This document shows positions 12,431 to 20,210 of a DNA stretch of 20,246 nt, piece by piece. The DNA is taken from positions 1-20,246 of the IMG/VR virus record IMGVR_UViG_3300046655_000056, one strand, 5' to 3'. The notes beneath the pieces are model-generated. The model worked only from the letters and a program-made list of their open reading frames with translations. It was not told where the DNA came from and made no database searches. Each line of letters opens with the position of its first letter. The first letter of the stretch is position 1. Made by a program: the position numbers and the translations under genes. Origin of the DNA: a virus.

Positions 12431-14030
12431 GGATGGTGAGTTTATCAGGCACGTTGCCTGTCCTCACTGTGGCAGTAGTGATGCCAACGCTTTGTATAGC
12501 AATGGTAAACACTACTGCTTCTCTTGCCAAACTCTAACACCAGCTAACAATGAGGAAGCTATGGCAAAGTTTGAGACACACGACACAGGCTTCTTGGACA
12601 TAGAGTACAGGGATTTACTTAAGCGTGGTATCTCTCAAAAGACTTGTCAGTTCTGGGGCTATGGTGTTACTGATTACAAGGGACAGAAGGTACAGGTTGC
12701 TAACTATCGTAGCAGGGCTGGAGATTTGTCAGCACAAAAGATTAGGTTTGCCAACAAGGACTTCTCTGTTGTTGGTAACATTAAAGATGTTGGCCTGTAT
12801 GGTGAGCATCTATGGAGAGATGGTAAGGGTGGCAAGTTCATTACTATATGTGAGGGTGAGCTAGATGCTATGTCCCTATCACAGGTGATGGATAACAAGT
12901 GGCCTGTAGTATCTCTACCCTCAGGCTGTACCTCTGCTAAGAAAGCATTGGGTAAGTCTATTGAGTGGTTGTCCAAGTATGAGTATGTAGTACTTATGTT
13001 TGACATGGACGAGGTGGGTCAGAAAGCAGCAAAGGATTGTGCTTCAGTACTACCACCTAACAAATGTAAGATAGCTACCCTTCCCTTGAAGGATGCTAAC
13101 GAAATGCTACAAGCAGGTAGGGTCAAGGAACTAGTCGATGCTGTATGGGAAGCTAAGACATTCAGACCTGATGGTATCGTAGCAGGTACAGATGTATGGG
13201 ACATTGTTACTGAGGATGACAGTAAAGATTCAGTACCCTATCCATACATAGGTATGCAAGAGAAGACAGGTGGCTGTCGTAGGGGTGAGATAACAACAGT
13301 AACTGCTGGCTCTGGTATTGGTAAGTCACAGCTAGCACGTGAGTTTGCTCACAATCTCATCAGGAATGGTAGGACACTAGGATACATTGCTCTTGAAGAA
13401 AGCATAAAGCGTACTGCCTTAGGTCTGATGTCGATTGAGATGAACAAGCCCCTTCACCTACACAACAACACTGTACCAGAAGAGGAGTTGAAACATGCTT
13501 TCGATGCTACACTTGGAACTGGTAGAGTATACCTATATGACCATTGGGGTTCTACTGATAGTGATAATCTACTTGACAAGATAAGATACTTAGTTCATGG
13601 TTGTGGGTGTGAGTACATTATCCTTGACCACATCAGTATCGTAGTCAGTGGACTAGAGGGTGGAGATGAGAGGAGACTTATTGATAATACAATGACACGT
13701 TTACGTGCGTTGGTTGAGGAGTTAAACTGTGGCCTGATACTAGTGTCACACTTGAAGCGTCCCTCTGGTGACAGAGGACATGAGGATGGCGCACAAACTT
13801 CACTCTCCCAGCTACGTGGTTCAGCAGCAATCGGTCAGCTTAGTGATATGGTGATTGGATTGGAGCGAGACCAACAAGACAAAGACAATCCTCACGTCAG
13901 CCATGTAAGAGTTCTTAAGAACAGATGGTCAGGCGATACAGGACTATGTTGTTCACTGTTGTACGATACTGATACAGGACGTATGACTGAGACAATCTTT
14001 GATGAAGATGAGGACGATATAGAATTTTAA
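12423..14030 (+). CDS. Primase-helicase (T7 gp4-like), 535 aa
   Basis: This ring-shaped helicase unwinds DNA and makes primers. In order: a zinc-binding domain with Cys13, Cys16, Cys32 and Cys35 (CPHC, CFSC); a TOPRIM primase core with Glu144 (CEGELD) and Asp194/Asp196 (FDMDE); and a RecA-type helicase with Walker A AGSGIGKS at about 295-302, then LDHISIVVSG and the arginine-finger region. The acidic tail ends FDEDEDDIEF, with a terminal Phe as in T7 gp4. I place the start at 12423; an in-frame ATG at 12405 would add six residues. The zinc domain means the full-length primase form is encoded, and no internal start for a helicase-only form is obvious. Confidence 0.95.
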   Translation: MVEDGEFIRHVACPHCGSSDANALYSNGKHYCFSCQTLTPANNEEAMAKFETHDTGFLDIEYRDLLKRGISQKTCQFWGYGVTDYKGQKVQVANYRSRAGDLSAQKIRFANKDFSVVGNIKDVGLYGEHLWRDGKGGKFITICEGELDAMSLSQVMDNKWPVVSLPSGCTSAKKALGKSIEWLSKYEYVVLMFDMDEVGQKAAKDCASVLPPNKCKIATLPLKDANEMLQAGRVKELVDAVWEAKTFRPDGIVAGTDVWDIVTEDDSKDSVPYPYIGMQEKTGGCRRGEITTVTAGSGIGKSQLAREFAHNLIRNGRTLGYIALEESIKRTALGLMSIEMNKPLHLHNNTVPEEELKHAFDATLGTGRVYLYDHWGSTDSDNLLDKIRYLVHGCGCEYIILDHISIVVSGLEGGDERRLIDNTMTRLRALVEELNCGLILVSHLKRPSGDRGHEDGAQTSLSQLRGSAAIGQLSDMVIGLERDQQDKDNPHVSHVRVLKNRWSGDTGLCCSLLYDTDTGRMTETIFDEDEDDIEF

Positions 14031-14052
14031 CTAGCTACTGCGGAGACAGAGC

Positions 14053-15759
14053 ATGAGACTTATATTTGATATAGAAGCAGACAATCTCTTGGATGATGTA
14101 ACACAGGTGTGGTGCATAGTAACAAGAGATGTAGACACAGAGGAAGTACACACCTTTGACCCCAACAATATAGAAGAGGGCATCAAGTTACTTGACAAAG
14201 CTGACATGCTGATAGGCCATAACATAATTGAGTATGACCTACGTGTGTTAGAAAAGCTACATGGTTACAAGTACACTGGACAAACTCTTGATACGTTGGT
14301 ATACTCTAGAACTATATGGCCTGACATTCGTGAGGTTGATATCAAACTGCACAAGCAAGACAGGATGCCACTAGCATTGATTGGTAGACAAAGCCTGAAA
14401 GCTTGGGGCTACAGACTAGGAGAATTAAAAGGTGTTTTCGGTAGTGATAGTGAGGACTTTGGAACTTTCTCACAAGAGATGCTTGACTACTGTGTCCAAG
14501 ACACGATGGTCAATTACAAACTATATCTTAAAATTGTGGAAAAAAATTTCAGCAAACAGGCACTAGACCTAGAGACTGAGATACATACTTTGCTGGTAGA
14601 GCAACAGGAACGAGGCTTTACCTTTGATGTTAAACAAGCACAGGCTCTGTACTCTAGTATAGCAGGGCGTAAGCAAGAGATTGAGAACCAGTTACAGCAG
14701 GTGTTTGAACCTACTGTAGTTGAGATGAAGACTAAGACTAAGACCATTCCATTCAACCCTGCATCACGACAGCAGATAGCAGACAGACTGATGAAGAGAG
14801 GATGGAAGCCAGCTACCTTCACTAACAATGGAGACCCGAAGGTAGATGAAGAAGTACTGTCTAACATTGATATGCCAGAAGCAAAGCTGTTGACTGAGTA
14901 CCTACTACTTAATAAAAGAGTAGGCCAGATAGCAACAGGCAAGCAAGCTTGGTTGAAGATGGAGAAGGGGGGTAAGTTACATGGTAGAGTTAATCACATG
15001 GGTGCTGTCACGTCACGCTGTACGCATAGCAACCCGAACATGGCGCAAGTTCCTAGCGTTGGTTCGCCATTTGGTGAGGAGTGTAGGAGTTTATTTCATG
15101 CACCCTCAGGTTATTCCCTCTTGGGTGCTGACGCTAGTGGGTTGGAGTTGCGTTGCCTTGCTCATTACATGGCTGCTTACGATGATGGGTCTTACGCACA
15201 TGAAGTAGTTAACGGTGATGTGCATACTATTAACCAAGAAGCAGCAGGTCTACCCTCACGTCCAAACGCCAAGACATTCATCTATGGATTTCTTTATGGT
15301 GCAGGTGATGAGAAGATTGGTAAGATTATTAACAAGGGTAGCAAGGAAGGTAAGTCTATTAAGAATAAGTTTCTAAAGAAACTACCAGCCCTGAAGTATC
15401 TAAAGGATGCTGTATCTAAAGCAGCAGATGATAGAGGATGGGTCAAGGGATTGGATGGCAGAGCTATACCAGTTCGTCATAGTCACGCTTCACTGAATAC
15501 TTTACTTCAGTCATGTGGTGCTATAATCTGTAAGACATGGTACGTGTTTATTGCACGTGCTATCAAGGAAGCAAACTTGGACGCACAGATTGTAGCGTTC
15601 ATCCACGATGAGGTACAGCTAGTAGTAAAGAAAGGTCAGGAAGATGAAACAGGCAGACTTATTCAACGATGTATGCGAGACACAGAGCAACACTTCAAGT
15701 TCAGATGTCAGCTTGATAGTGAGTACAAGTATGGAAACAACTGGGCAGACACACACTAA
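14053..15759 (+). CDS. DNA polymerase (T7 gp5-like, family A), 568 aa
   Basis: This is the replicative polymerase. The 3'-5' exonuclease is intact (Asp6 and Glu8 in FDIEAD, Asp62, Asp150 in YCVQD). The polymerase motifs are A with Asp360 (GADASGLELRCLAHY), B with Lys407, Tyr411 and Tyr415 (NAKTFIYGFLYGAGDEKIG), and C with His518-Asp519-Glu520. It is 136 residues shorter than T7 gp5. Most of the loss is the thioredoxin-binding insert: only about 16 residues separate QQVF (about 218) from FNPASR (about 234), where T7 has about 90. GGAG lies upstream at 14042. The next gene starts inside its last codons. Confidence 0.95.
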   Translation: MRLIFDIEADNLLDDVTQVWCIVTRDVDTEEVHTFDPNNIEEGIKLLDKADMLIGHNIIEYDLRVLEKLHGYKYTGQTLDTLVYSRTIWPDIREVDIKLHKQDRMPLALIGRQSLKAWGYRLGELKGVFGSDSEDFGTFSQEMLDYCVQDTMVNYKLYLKIVEKNFSKQALDLETEIHTLLVEQQERGFTFDVKQAQALYSSIAGRKQEIENQLQQVFEPTVVEMKTKTKTIPFNPASRQQIADRLMKRGWKPATFTNNGDPKVDEEVLSNIDMPEAKLLTEYLLLNKRVGQIATGKQAWLKMEKGGKLHGRVNHMGAVTSRCTHSNPNMAQVPSVGSPFGEECRSLFHAPSGYSLLGADASGLELRCLAHYMAAYDDGSYAHEVVNGDVHTINQEAAGLPSRPNAKTFIYGFLYGAGDEKIGKIINKGSKEGKSIKNKFLKKLPALKYLKDAVSKAADDRGWVKGLDGRAIPVRHSHASLNTLLQSCGAIICKTWYVFIARAIKEANLDAQIVAFIHDEVQLVVKKGQEDETGRLIQRCMRDTEQHFKFRCQLDSEYKYGNNWADTH

Positions 15760-16201
15760 GACATGTAACACCTGTAATGTAGAACTTACTGACCTTAACT
15801 GGTACAAAGGTTTTCAGAAGAACAGAACTTATAAGTGCAAGCCTTGTACTAGAGCCTATCAGATACCTATTGAACGAGCAAGGAACATGCTTAAGAAGAT
15901 TAAGGAAGGTACTCTTGCACAGTTCAATAAGATTAAGACAGGTGATATCTATGTAATTACTAATCCAGCATGGCCTGATTGGGTAAAGATTGGTAGAGGT
16001 GTAGACGCAAAGGACAGGTTCAAAGACTACATGACTTACAGCCCCTTTAGGGATTACAAGTTAGAGTACTATGTACACACAGACAACAGGTCTGAGGCTG
16101 AACACAAGGCTCACGTAGAAGCAGAGAAGTTAGGTGAGAGAAGGAACGAGTGGTTTAATATATCACTACAGCAAGCAAAGGATATATTAAATGGACTTTG
16201 A
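15731..16201 (+). CDS. Zinc-ribbon plus GIY-YIG-type (T5orf172/Mug113) nuclease-like protein, 156 aa
   Basis: The start is taken at ATG 15731, overlapping the polymerase end by 29 bases; an earlier ATG (15644) only reads the polymerase gene in another frame. Residues about 12-40 carry a zinc ribbon (CNTC, then CKPC). Residues about 75-150 match the T5orf172 type of GIY-YIG domain: IYVITNPAWPDWVKIGRG, an Arg in the first helix region, a charged middle and NEWFNISLQQAKDIL with the acidic residue. Such proteins are nucleases or DNA-binding relatives of homing endonucleases. Its insertion between polymerase and exonuclease suggests a free-standing homing-type nuclease or a repair factor. Confidence 0.8.
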   Translation: METTGQTHTKTCNTCNVELTDLNWYKGFQKNRTYKCKPCTRAYQIPIERARNMLKKIKEGTLAQFNKIKTGDIYVITNPAWPDWVKIGRGVDAKDRFKDYMTYSPFRDYKLEYYVHTDNRSEAEHKAHVEAEKLGERRNEWFNISLQQAKDILNGL

Positions 16202-16397
16202 TTTCTTATGGAAGATGATACTCACCTGTTGCTTCATGGGTGTTACTATCTGCCTGTGTATCAAGTGGATAGTAGAAGCTTACCTTGACTACGTACAAGT
16301 AATGATGGGTATCAAGGTAGTTACACTGGCTCAGATGAAAGAAGAACAATCGCAACAAGATAGACAGGAGATGGACGATGACCCTTTTGCTCATTGA
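16191..16397 (+). CDS. Small single-TM protein, 68 aa
   Basis: AAAGGA lies upstream, and the start overlaps the preceding gene by 11 bases. A single membrane segment covers about residues 8-26 (WKMILTCCFMGVTICLCIKW), followed by an amphipathic part and an acidic tail (EEQSQQDRQEMDDDPFAH). No family is recognised. It may tether replication or degradation enzymes to the membrane, which is speculation from its place between two nuclease genes. The end overlaps the exonuclease gene by 20 bases. Confidence 0.65.
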   Translation: MDFDFLWKMILTCCFMGVTICLCIKWIVEAYLDYVQVMMGIKVVTLAQMKEEQSQQDRQEMDDDPFAH

Positions 16398-17091
16398 TGG
16401 TGACATCGTTGCATACAAAGCAACAGTATCAGCAGAGACACCTATTAATTGGGGTGATGGTCTATGGACACTACACTGTTATGAACAGGACGTAGCAATT
16501 AGACTAGATGAACAGATAGATAAGCTAGTCAATGAAGCACCAGTACAGGATTGTATTGTTGCTCTATCAGACAAAGCAAACTATCGCAAAGAGTTAGCCC
16601 CATACTACAAGGCTAATCGTAAGACTACTCGTAAGCCTATGCTATTGCAGTGGGCAAAGGAGTACCTACAAAATAAGTACAACACAGTTATGTATAGGAG
16701 ATTGGAAGCAGATGATGTCTTGGGGATATTGGGTACTGCGAATACAGATACTATTATCTGGTCTGAAGATAAAGACTTACGCACTGTACCTGCAAAGCAT
16801 TGGATTGATGGGGACGTGGTGGAAATCAGCGAGGAAGAAGCTGATTATAACTTCCTTACTCAGACGCTTGTTGGTGATTCTACTGACAATTACAAGGGTT
16901 GTCCTAGTGTTGGTTATAAAACTGCTGAGAAAATTCTTGAGTTTGGTGACGGCTGGGGAGCAGTGGTTAGAGCGTTTATCAGCAAGGGTCTCTCTGAAGA
17001 AGTAGCTATAGAGAACGCACGACTAGCACGTATCCTACGCAATGGTGAATACGATACAGACACAGGAGAGGTAAAGTTATGGACACCTTAG
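16378..17091 (+). CDS. 5'-3' exonuclease (T7 gp6-like, FEN family), 237 aa
   Basis: The enzyme removes RNA primers, processes recombination ends and degrades host DNA to nucleotides. The metal-binding acidic sites are seen in LLIDGDIVAYKA (Asp7 and Asp9), RLEADDVLG (about 109-117), WSEDKDLRT (about 133-141) and VGDSTDNYKGCPSVGYKTAE (about 165-184), the last being the helix-two-turn-helix that grips DNA. T7 gp6 is about 300 residues, so this is a compact version. AGGAG lies 9 bases upstream of the start. It follows DNA polymerase, with two small genes between, as gene 6 follows 5 in T7. Confidence 0.93.
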   Translation: MTLLLIDGDIVAYKATVSAETPINWGDGLWTLHCYEQDVAIRLDEQIDKLVNEAPVQDCIVALSDKANYRKELAPYYKANRKTTRKPMLLQWAKEYLQNKYNTVMYRRLEADDVLGILGTANTDTIIWSEDKDLRTVPAKHWIDGDVVEISEEEADYNFLTQTLVGDSTDNYKGCPSVGYKTAEKILEFGDGWGAVVRAFISKGLSEEVAIENARLARILRNGEYDTDTGEVKLWTP

Positions 17092-17336
17092 AGCAGCCAC
17101 GTGAAGATATGGTAAACAACCCACCACACTATGCAGGTAAGATTGAGACTATTGACTACATTGTAGATGTACTAGGTGAGTGGGAAGCCATCAGCTATTG
17201 TCATGGTAACGTACTAAAGTATACAGGCAAGCGACTATTCAGTAAGGGTAATCCTGTACAGGATGCAGAGAAAGCTATCTGGTATTTAAACAAGATGGTA
17301 GAGTTAATGAAGAAGACACAAGGGAAGAACTGGTAA
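17079..17336 (+). CDS. DUF3310 protein (T7 gp1.7-like nucleotide-kinase relative), 85 aa
   Basis: The family signature is clear: NNPPHYAGKIETIDYI at about residues 13-28, SYCHGNVLKYTGKRLFSKG at about 39-57 and AEKAIWYLNKMVEL near the end. T7 gp1.7, reported as a nucleotide kinase, is often grouped with this family. The gene overlaps the exonuclease end by 13 bases and shares one base with the next start (TAATG). Its place next to MazG and ribonucleotide reductase fits a role in nucleotide supply. That role is inferred; the fold has no typical kinase P-loop. Confidence 0.85.
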   Translation: MDTLEQPREDMVNNPPHYAGKIETIDYIVDVLGEWEAISYCHGNVLKYTGKRLFSKGNPVQDAEKAIWYLNKMVELMKKTQGKNW

Positions 17337-17539
17337 TGAACGAAGTAACATTTAGAGTAGACAGGTATGATAATGAGGGCAACGTGGTTGGATACACAGA
17401 GCATGTGTTTCAGACAGAGGGATGTCTTCAAGATATGGTAGACAACTTTAAGGACTTCCTTGTAGGTATGACCTTTACTTATGTTGAACAAGTGATAGCC
17501 ATCAAAGAAGGTGGCGATGAAGTAGCTTCGGAGCGATAG
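17336..17539 (+). CDS. Small hypothetical protein, 67 aa
   Basis: The start overlaps the preceding stop by one base. The protein is soluble and probably alpha-beta (MNEVTFRVDRYDNEGNVVGY, later FKDFLVGMTFTYVEQV), with no motif I recognise. It sits within the nucleotide-metabolism block and is followed within 6 bases by MazG. Confidence 0.65.
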   Translation: MNEVTFRVDRYDNEGNVVGYTEHVFQTEGCLQDMVDNFKDFLVGMTFTYVEQVIAIKEGGDEVASER

Positions 17540-17544
17540 AAACA

Positions 17545-17868
17545 ATGATTAACTTTTACGAATACCAGATGAAGTCTCTAACTACAGCAGTGTACCCTAA
17601 GAAGTACAGCATCTCTTACCCTGCACTAGGACTAGCTGAAGAAGCTGGTGAGGTAGCAGGTAAGATTAAGAAGATGATGCGTGATAACATTCAGCTTGAA
17701 GACCAGAAGGAAAAGATTGAGGCAGAGATGGGTGATGTACTATGGTATCTTGCAGCACTAGCACACGACTGTGGCTTATCACTACAGGTTATAGCAGAGA
17801 AGAACGTAGAGAAACTAAAGGCACGTCAGAGTGCAGGTACATTGCATGGTGAAGGGGATAACAGATGA
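17545..17868 (+). CDS. mazG: MazG-type nucleotide pyrophosphohydrolase, 107 aa
   Basis: The family hydrolyses (d)NTPs to monophosphates, or in some phages is thought to alter the ppGpp alarm state. The metal-binding ExxE...ExxD pattern is clear: LGLAEEAGEVAGKIKKMMRD at about residues 30-49 and EMGDVLWYLAALA at about 61-73. The length is that of a single MazG domain. GGAG is upstream, and its TGA overlaps the reductase start (ATGA at 17865). MazG beside a ribonucleotide reductase is a frequent marine-phage pairing for supplying nucleotides during infection. Confidence 0.93.
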   Translation: MINFYEYQMKSLTTAVYPKKYSISYPALGLAEEAGEVAGKIKKMMRDNIQLEDQKEKIEAEMGDVLWYLAALAHDCGLSLQVIAEKNVEKLKARQSAGTLHGEGDNR

Positions 17869-19766
17869 GGACTAACCACCTACCAACAGACTATCAGACC
17901 TTCATTGCTACTAGTCGCTATGCACGATGGCTAGAAGATGAAGGCAGACGTGAGACATGGGCTGAGACTGTGGCACGTTACATCAACTTTATGGGTAGCA
18001 AAGTAAAGCTACCTAATAAAACATGGGATGAGTTAGAAGATGCTATCCTAAACCTAGAAGTCATGCCATCCATGAGAGCATTGATGACAGCAGGTGACGC
18101 AGCAGAGCGTGACAATACCTGCATCTATAACTGTAGCTACCTACCAGTAGACCACATACGTTCCTTTGATGAGGCTATGTTTATTCTACTGTGTGGTACA
18201 GGGGTAGGCTTCTCAGTAGAGCGACAGTTTATTAGTAAGCTACCTGATGTACCTGAGAACCTAGACTATACTGACGATGTAATCGTGGTCAAGGATAGTA
18301 AAGAAGGTTGGGCTAAGTCATTACATAAGCTGATGTCACACCTATATGCAGGTGATATACCTAAGTGGGATACGTCAGAGGTACGCCCTGCTGGTGCTAG
18401 GCTCAAGACATTTGGTGGACGTGCCTCAGGTGCTGAACCACTAGAGGACTTGTTCAAGTTTGTAGTAGCTAAGTTCAAGGCTGCTGCTGGACGTAAGCTT
18501 AACAGTCTTGAGTGTCACGATATCATGTGTAAGATTGGTGAGATTGTGGTAGTAGGTGGCGTACGTAGGTCAGCCATGATTAGCCTATCTAACCTGAGTG
18601 ATGGACGTATGGCTCACGCCAAGTCTGGCTCATGGTGGGAGAACGAAGGACAACGTGCGTTAGCTAATAACTCTGCTGCATACACAGAGAAGCCTGACAT
18701 GGAAACATTCATTCGTGAGTGGTTATCTCTGGTAGAGAGTAAGTCAGGTGAGCGTGGTATCTTCAGCCGTGTTGCTGCTGACAAGCATGTGGAAAAGAAT
18801 GGCAGACGTGAGACAGGACACGAGTGGGGTACTAACCCATGCTCTGAGATTATCCTACGTCCTTACCAGTTCTGTAACCTGACTGAGGTAGTGGTACGTG
18901 AGAGCGATGACCTTGACAGTCTTAAACGTAAGGTAAGACTAGCTACCATTCTTGGTACAGTACAGTCTACCTTTACCAAGATGCCATACTTGCGTAAGAT
19001 ATGGCACAAGAATACAGAAGAAGAACGCCTACTTGGTGTGTCACTGACAGGTATCATGGACAATCGGTTACTGTCTAAGGCTATAGATAGCCCACGCTGG
19101 CTCAATGAGATGAAGCAAGAAGCTATCAATACTAACGCTAAGTATGCTGAGAAGTTAGGCATCCAAGTATCAACAGCTATCACATGTGTTAAGCCTAGTG
19201 GTACAGTGTCACAGCTAGTAGACAGTGCGTCAGGTATCCATGCACGTCATAGTGAGTATTACATTCGTACTGTTCGTGGTGATAACAAAGACCCACTAAC
19301 ACAGTTTATGAAGGACAGTGGCATCCCTGCTGAACCTTGTGTAATGAAGCCTGATAGTACTACAGTGTTTAGTTTTCCCATGCGTTCACCTATAGGTGCT
19401 ATCACTCGTAACGATATGACTGCACTAGAACAGCTTACACTATGGAAGAACTATGCTCTAGCGTGGTGTGAACATAAACCATCTGTAACTATTACAGTAC
19501 GTGACGCAGAGTGGATGGAAGTAGGAGCATGGGTGTATGAAAACTTTGACATTTGTTCTGGTATTTCATTCCTACCTCACAGTGACCACAGTTATGCACA
19601 AGCACCATACCAAGACATTGATAAGGAACAGTATGAAACACTCAAGAAACAGATGCCTAGTCAGATTGATTGGAAGGCTCTTGCTCTATATGAGAAAGAG
19701 GACAGCACCTCAGGGTCACAAACTCTAGCCTGTACAGCAGGTGCATGTGAGATTGTAGATATCTAA
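17865..19766 (+). CDS. nrdJ: B12-dependent ribonucleotide reductase, class II monomeric (RTPR type), 633 aa
   Basis: It makes deoxyribonucleoside triphosphates using adenosylcobalamin instead of a separate radical subunit. The key residues follow the Lactobacillus RTPR: Asn324, Cys326 and Glu328 in GTNPCSEI (thiyl-radical site), Cys337 (the pair Cys408/Cys419 also lie 11 apart), a first active cysteine at 86 or 90 (NTCIYNCSY), the phosphate-binding KPSGTVSQL, and a C-terminal redox pair Cys623/Cys628 in ACTAGACEI. It is about 100 residues shorter than RTPR (739). No small NrdB-type subunit is nearby, as expected for class II. The stop codon overlaps promoter-like copy 3. Confidence 0.95.
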   Translation: MRTNHLPTDYQTFIATSRYARWLEDEGRRETWAETVARYINFMGSKVKLPNKTWDELEDAILNLEVMPSMRALMTAGDAAERDNTCIYNCSYLPVDHIRSFDEAMFILLCGTGVGFSVERQFISKLPDVPENLDYTDDVIVVKDSKEGWAKSLHKLMSHLYAGDIPKWDTSEVRPAGARLKTFGGRASGAEPLEDLFKFVVAKFKAAAGRKLNSLECHDIMCKIGEIVVVGGVRRSAMISLSNLSDGRMAHAKSGSWWENEGQRALANNSAAYTEKPDMETFIREWLSLVESKSGERGIFSRVAADKHVEKNGRRETGHEWGTNPCSEIILRPYQFCNLTEVVVRESDDLDSLKRKVRLATILGTVQSTFTKMPYLRKIWHKNTEEERLLGVSLTGIMDNRLLSKAIDSPRWLNEMKQEAINTNAKYAEKLGIQVSTAITCVKPSGTVSQLVDSASGIHARHSEYYIRTVRGDNKDPLTQFMKDSGIPAEPCVMKPDSTTVFSFPMRSPIGAITRNDMTALEQLTLWKNYALAWCEHKPSVTITVRDAEWMEVGAWVYENFDICSGISFLPHSDHSYAQAPYQDIDKEQYETLKKQMPSQIDWKALALYEKEDSTSGSQTLACTAGACEIVDI

Positions 19767-19786
19767 AGTTACATCATTAGCGAAAG
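19763..19786 (+). promoter_or_regulatory. Putative phage-RNAP promoter, copy 3 (before head genes)
   Basis: CTAAAGTTACATC at 19763-19775 is followed by ATTA and then GCGAAAG from 19780, again 17 bases before a G start, like copy 1. It overlaps the reductase stop codon and would drive the morphogenesis genes that begin at 19798, where T7 has phi6.5-type promoters. Confidence 0.65.
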
Positions 19787-19797
19787 TTTGTTTTATT

Positions 19798-19977
19798 ATG
19801 AGAGTATTAGGTAACGATTTTAACATAACAGATGGACTAATAAACCATCTGCTTGCAATCTATCCCAACAAACTACCGCTTGAACAGATTACTCCTGAGG
19901 ACTTAGCTTTCCTCAGGGGGCAACAGTCTGTCATAAGTAAGCTGATAGAAATGCAAGACCAAGATTTTGAGGAATAA
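19798..19977 (+). CDS. Small hypothetical protein at the start of the head region, 59 aa
   Basis: The start ATG 19798 has no strong ribosome binding site (GCGAAAG is at 19780, rather distant), which lowers certainty of the exact start. The protein is acidic and helical (MRVLGNDFNITDGLINHLLA, then EDLAFLRGQQSVISKLIEMQ) and has no membrane segment. It stands where T7 has the small genes between 6 and 8 (6.5, 6.7, 7.3), which encode minor virion or assembly proteins. The family is not recognised. Confidence 0.7.
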   Translation: MRVLGNDFNITDGLINHLLAIYPNKLPLEQITPEDLAFLRGQQSVISKLIEMQDQDFEE

Positions 19978-19981
19978 TGAT

Positions 19982-20209
19982 ATGGGTGGATTAATGGGAG
20001 GCCGTGCGCCAGCACCGCTACCAACCCCTGCTCGTCCTGTAACTGCTGTAACCAAGACACCAGATTTAGAGCTTGATGATACAGACGTAACGACAGCACA
20101 GGCTAGAAAGAAAAAGGGTAAGAAAGCCCTTAGAACAGATATGTCAACACAACCTACTGGACAAATGCCAACACAAACGGCAGGTCTACAGATTAAGAAG
20201 GGTCAGTAG
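19982..20209 (+). CDS. Proline- and lysine-rich small virion-type protein, 75 aa
   Basis: I choose ATG 19982; a TTG further upstream would add five residues. The protein begins MGGLMGGRAPAPLPTPARPV, has a Lys cluster (ARKKKGKKALR) and a disordered polar tail. Proteins starting MGG with Pro-rich N-termini just before the portal gene are common in podophages and are often minor head or tail-assembly components such as T7 gp6.7 or gp7.3, though sequence identity is not claimed. The next gene also starts with MGG. Confidence 0.65.
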   Translation: MGGLMGGRAPAPLPTPARPVTAVTKTPDLELDDTDVTTAQARKKKGKKALRTDMSTQPTGQMPTQTAGLQIKKGQ

Positions 20210-20210
20210 T

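Noticed and set aside
17973-17983. Further partial match to the promoter word (GTTACATCAA) in the reductase gene
   Set aside because: Only 8 bases of the core match, it lies inside a coding region and lacks the CTAAA half, so it is likely chance.
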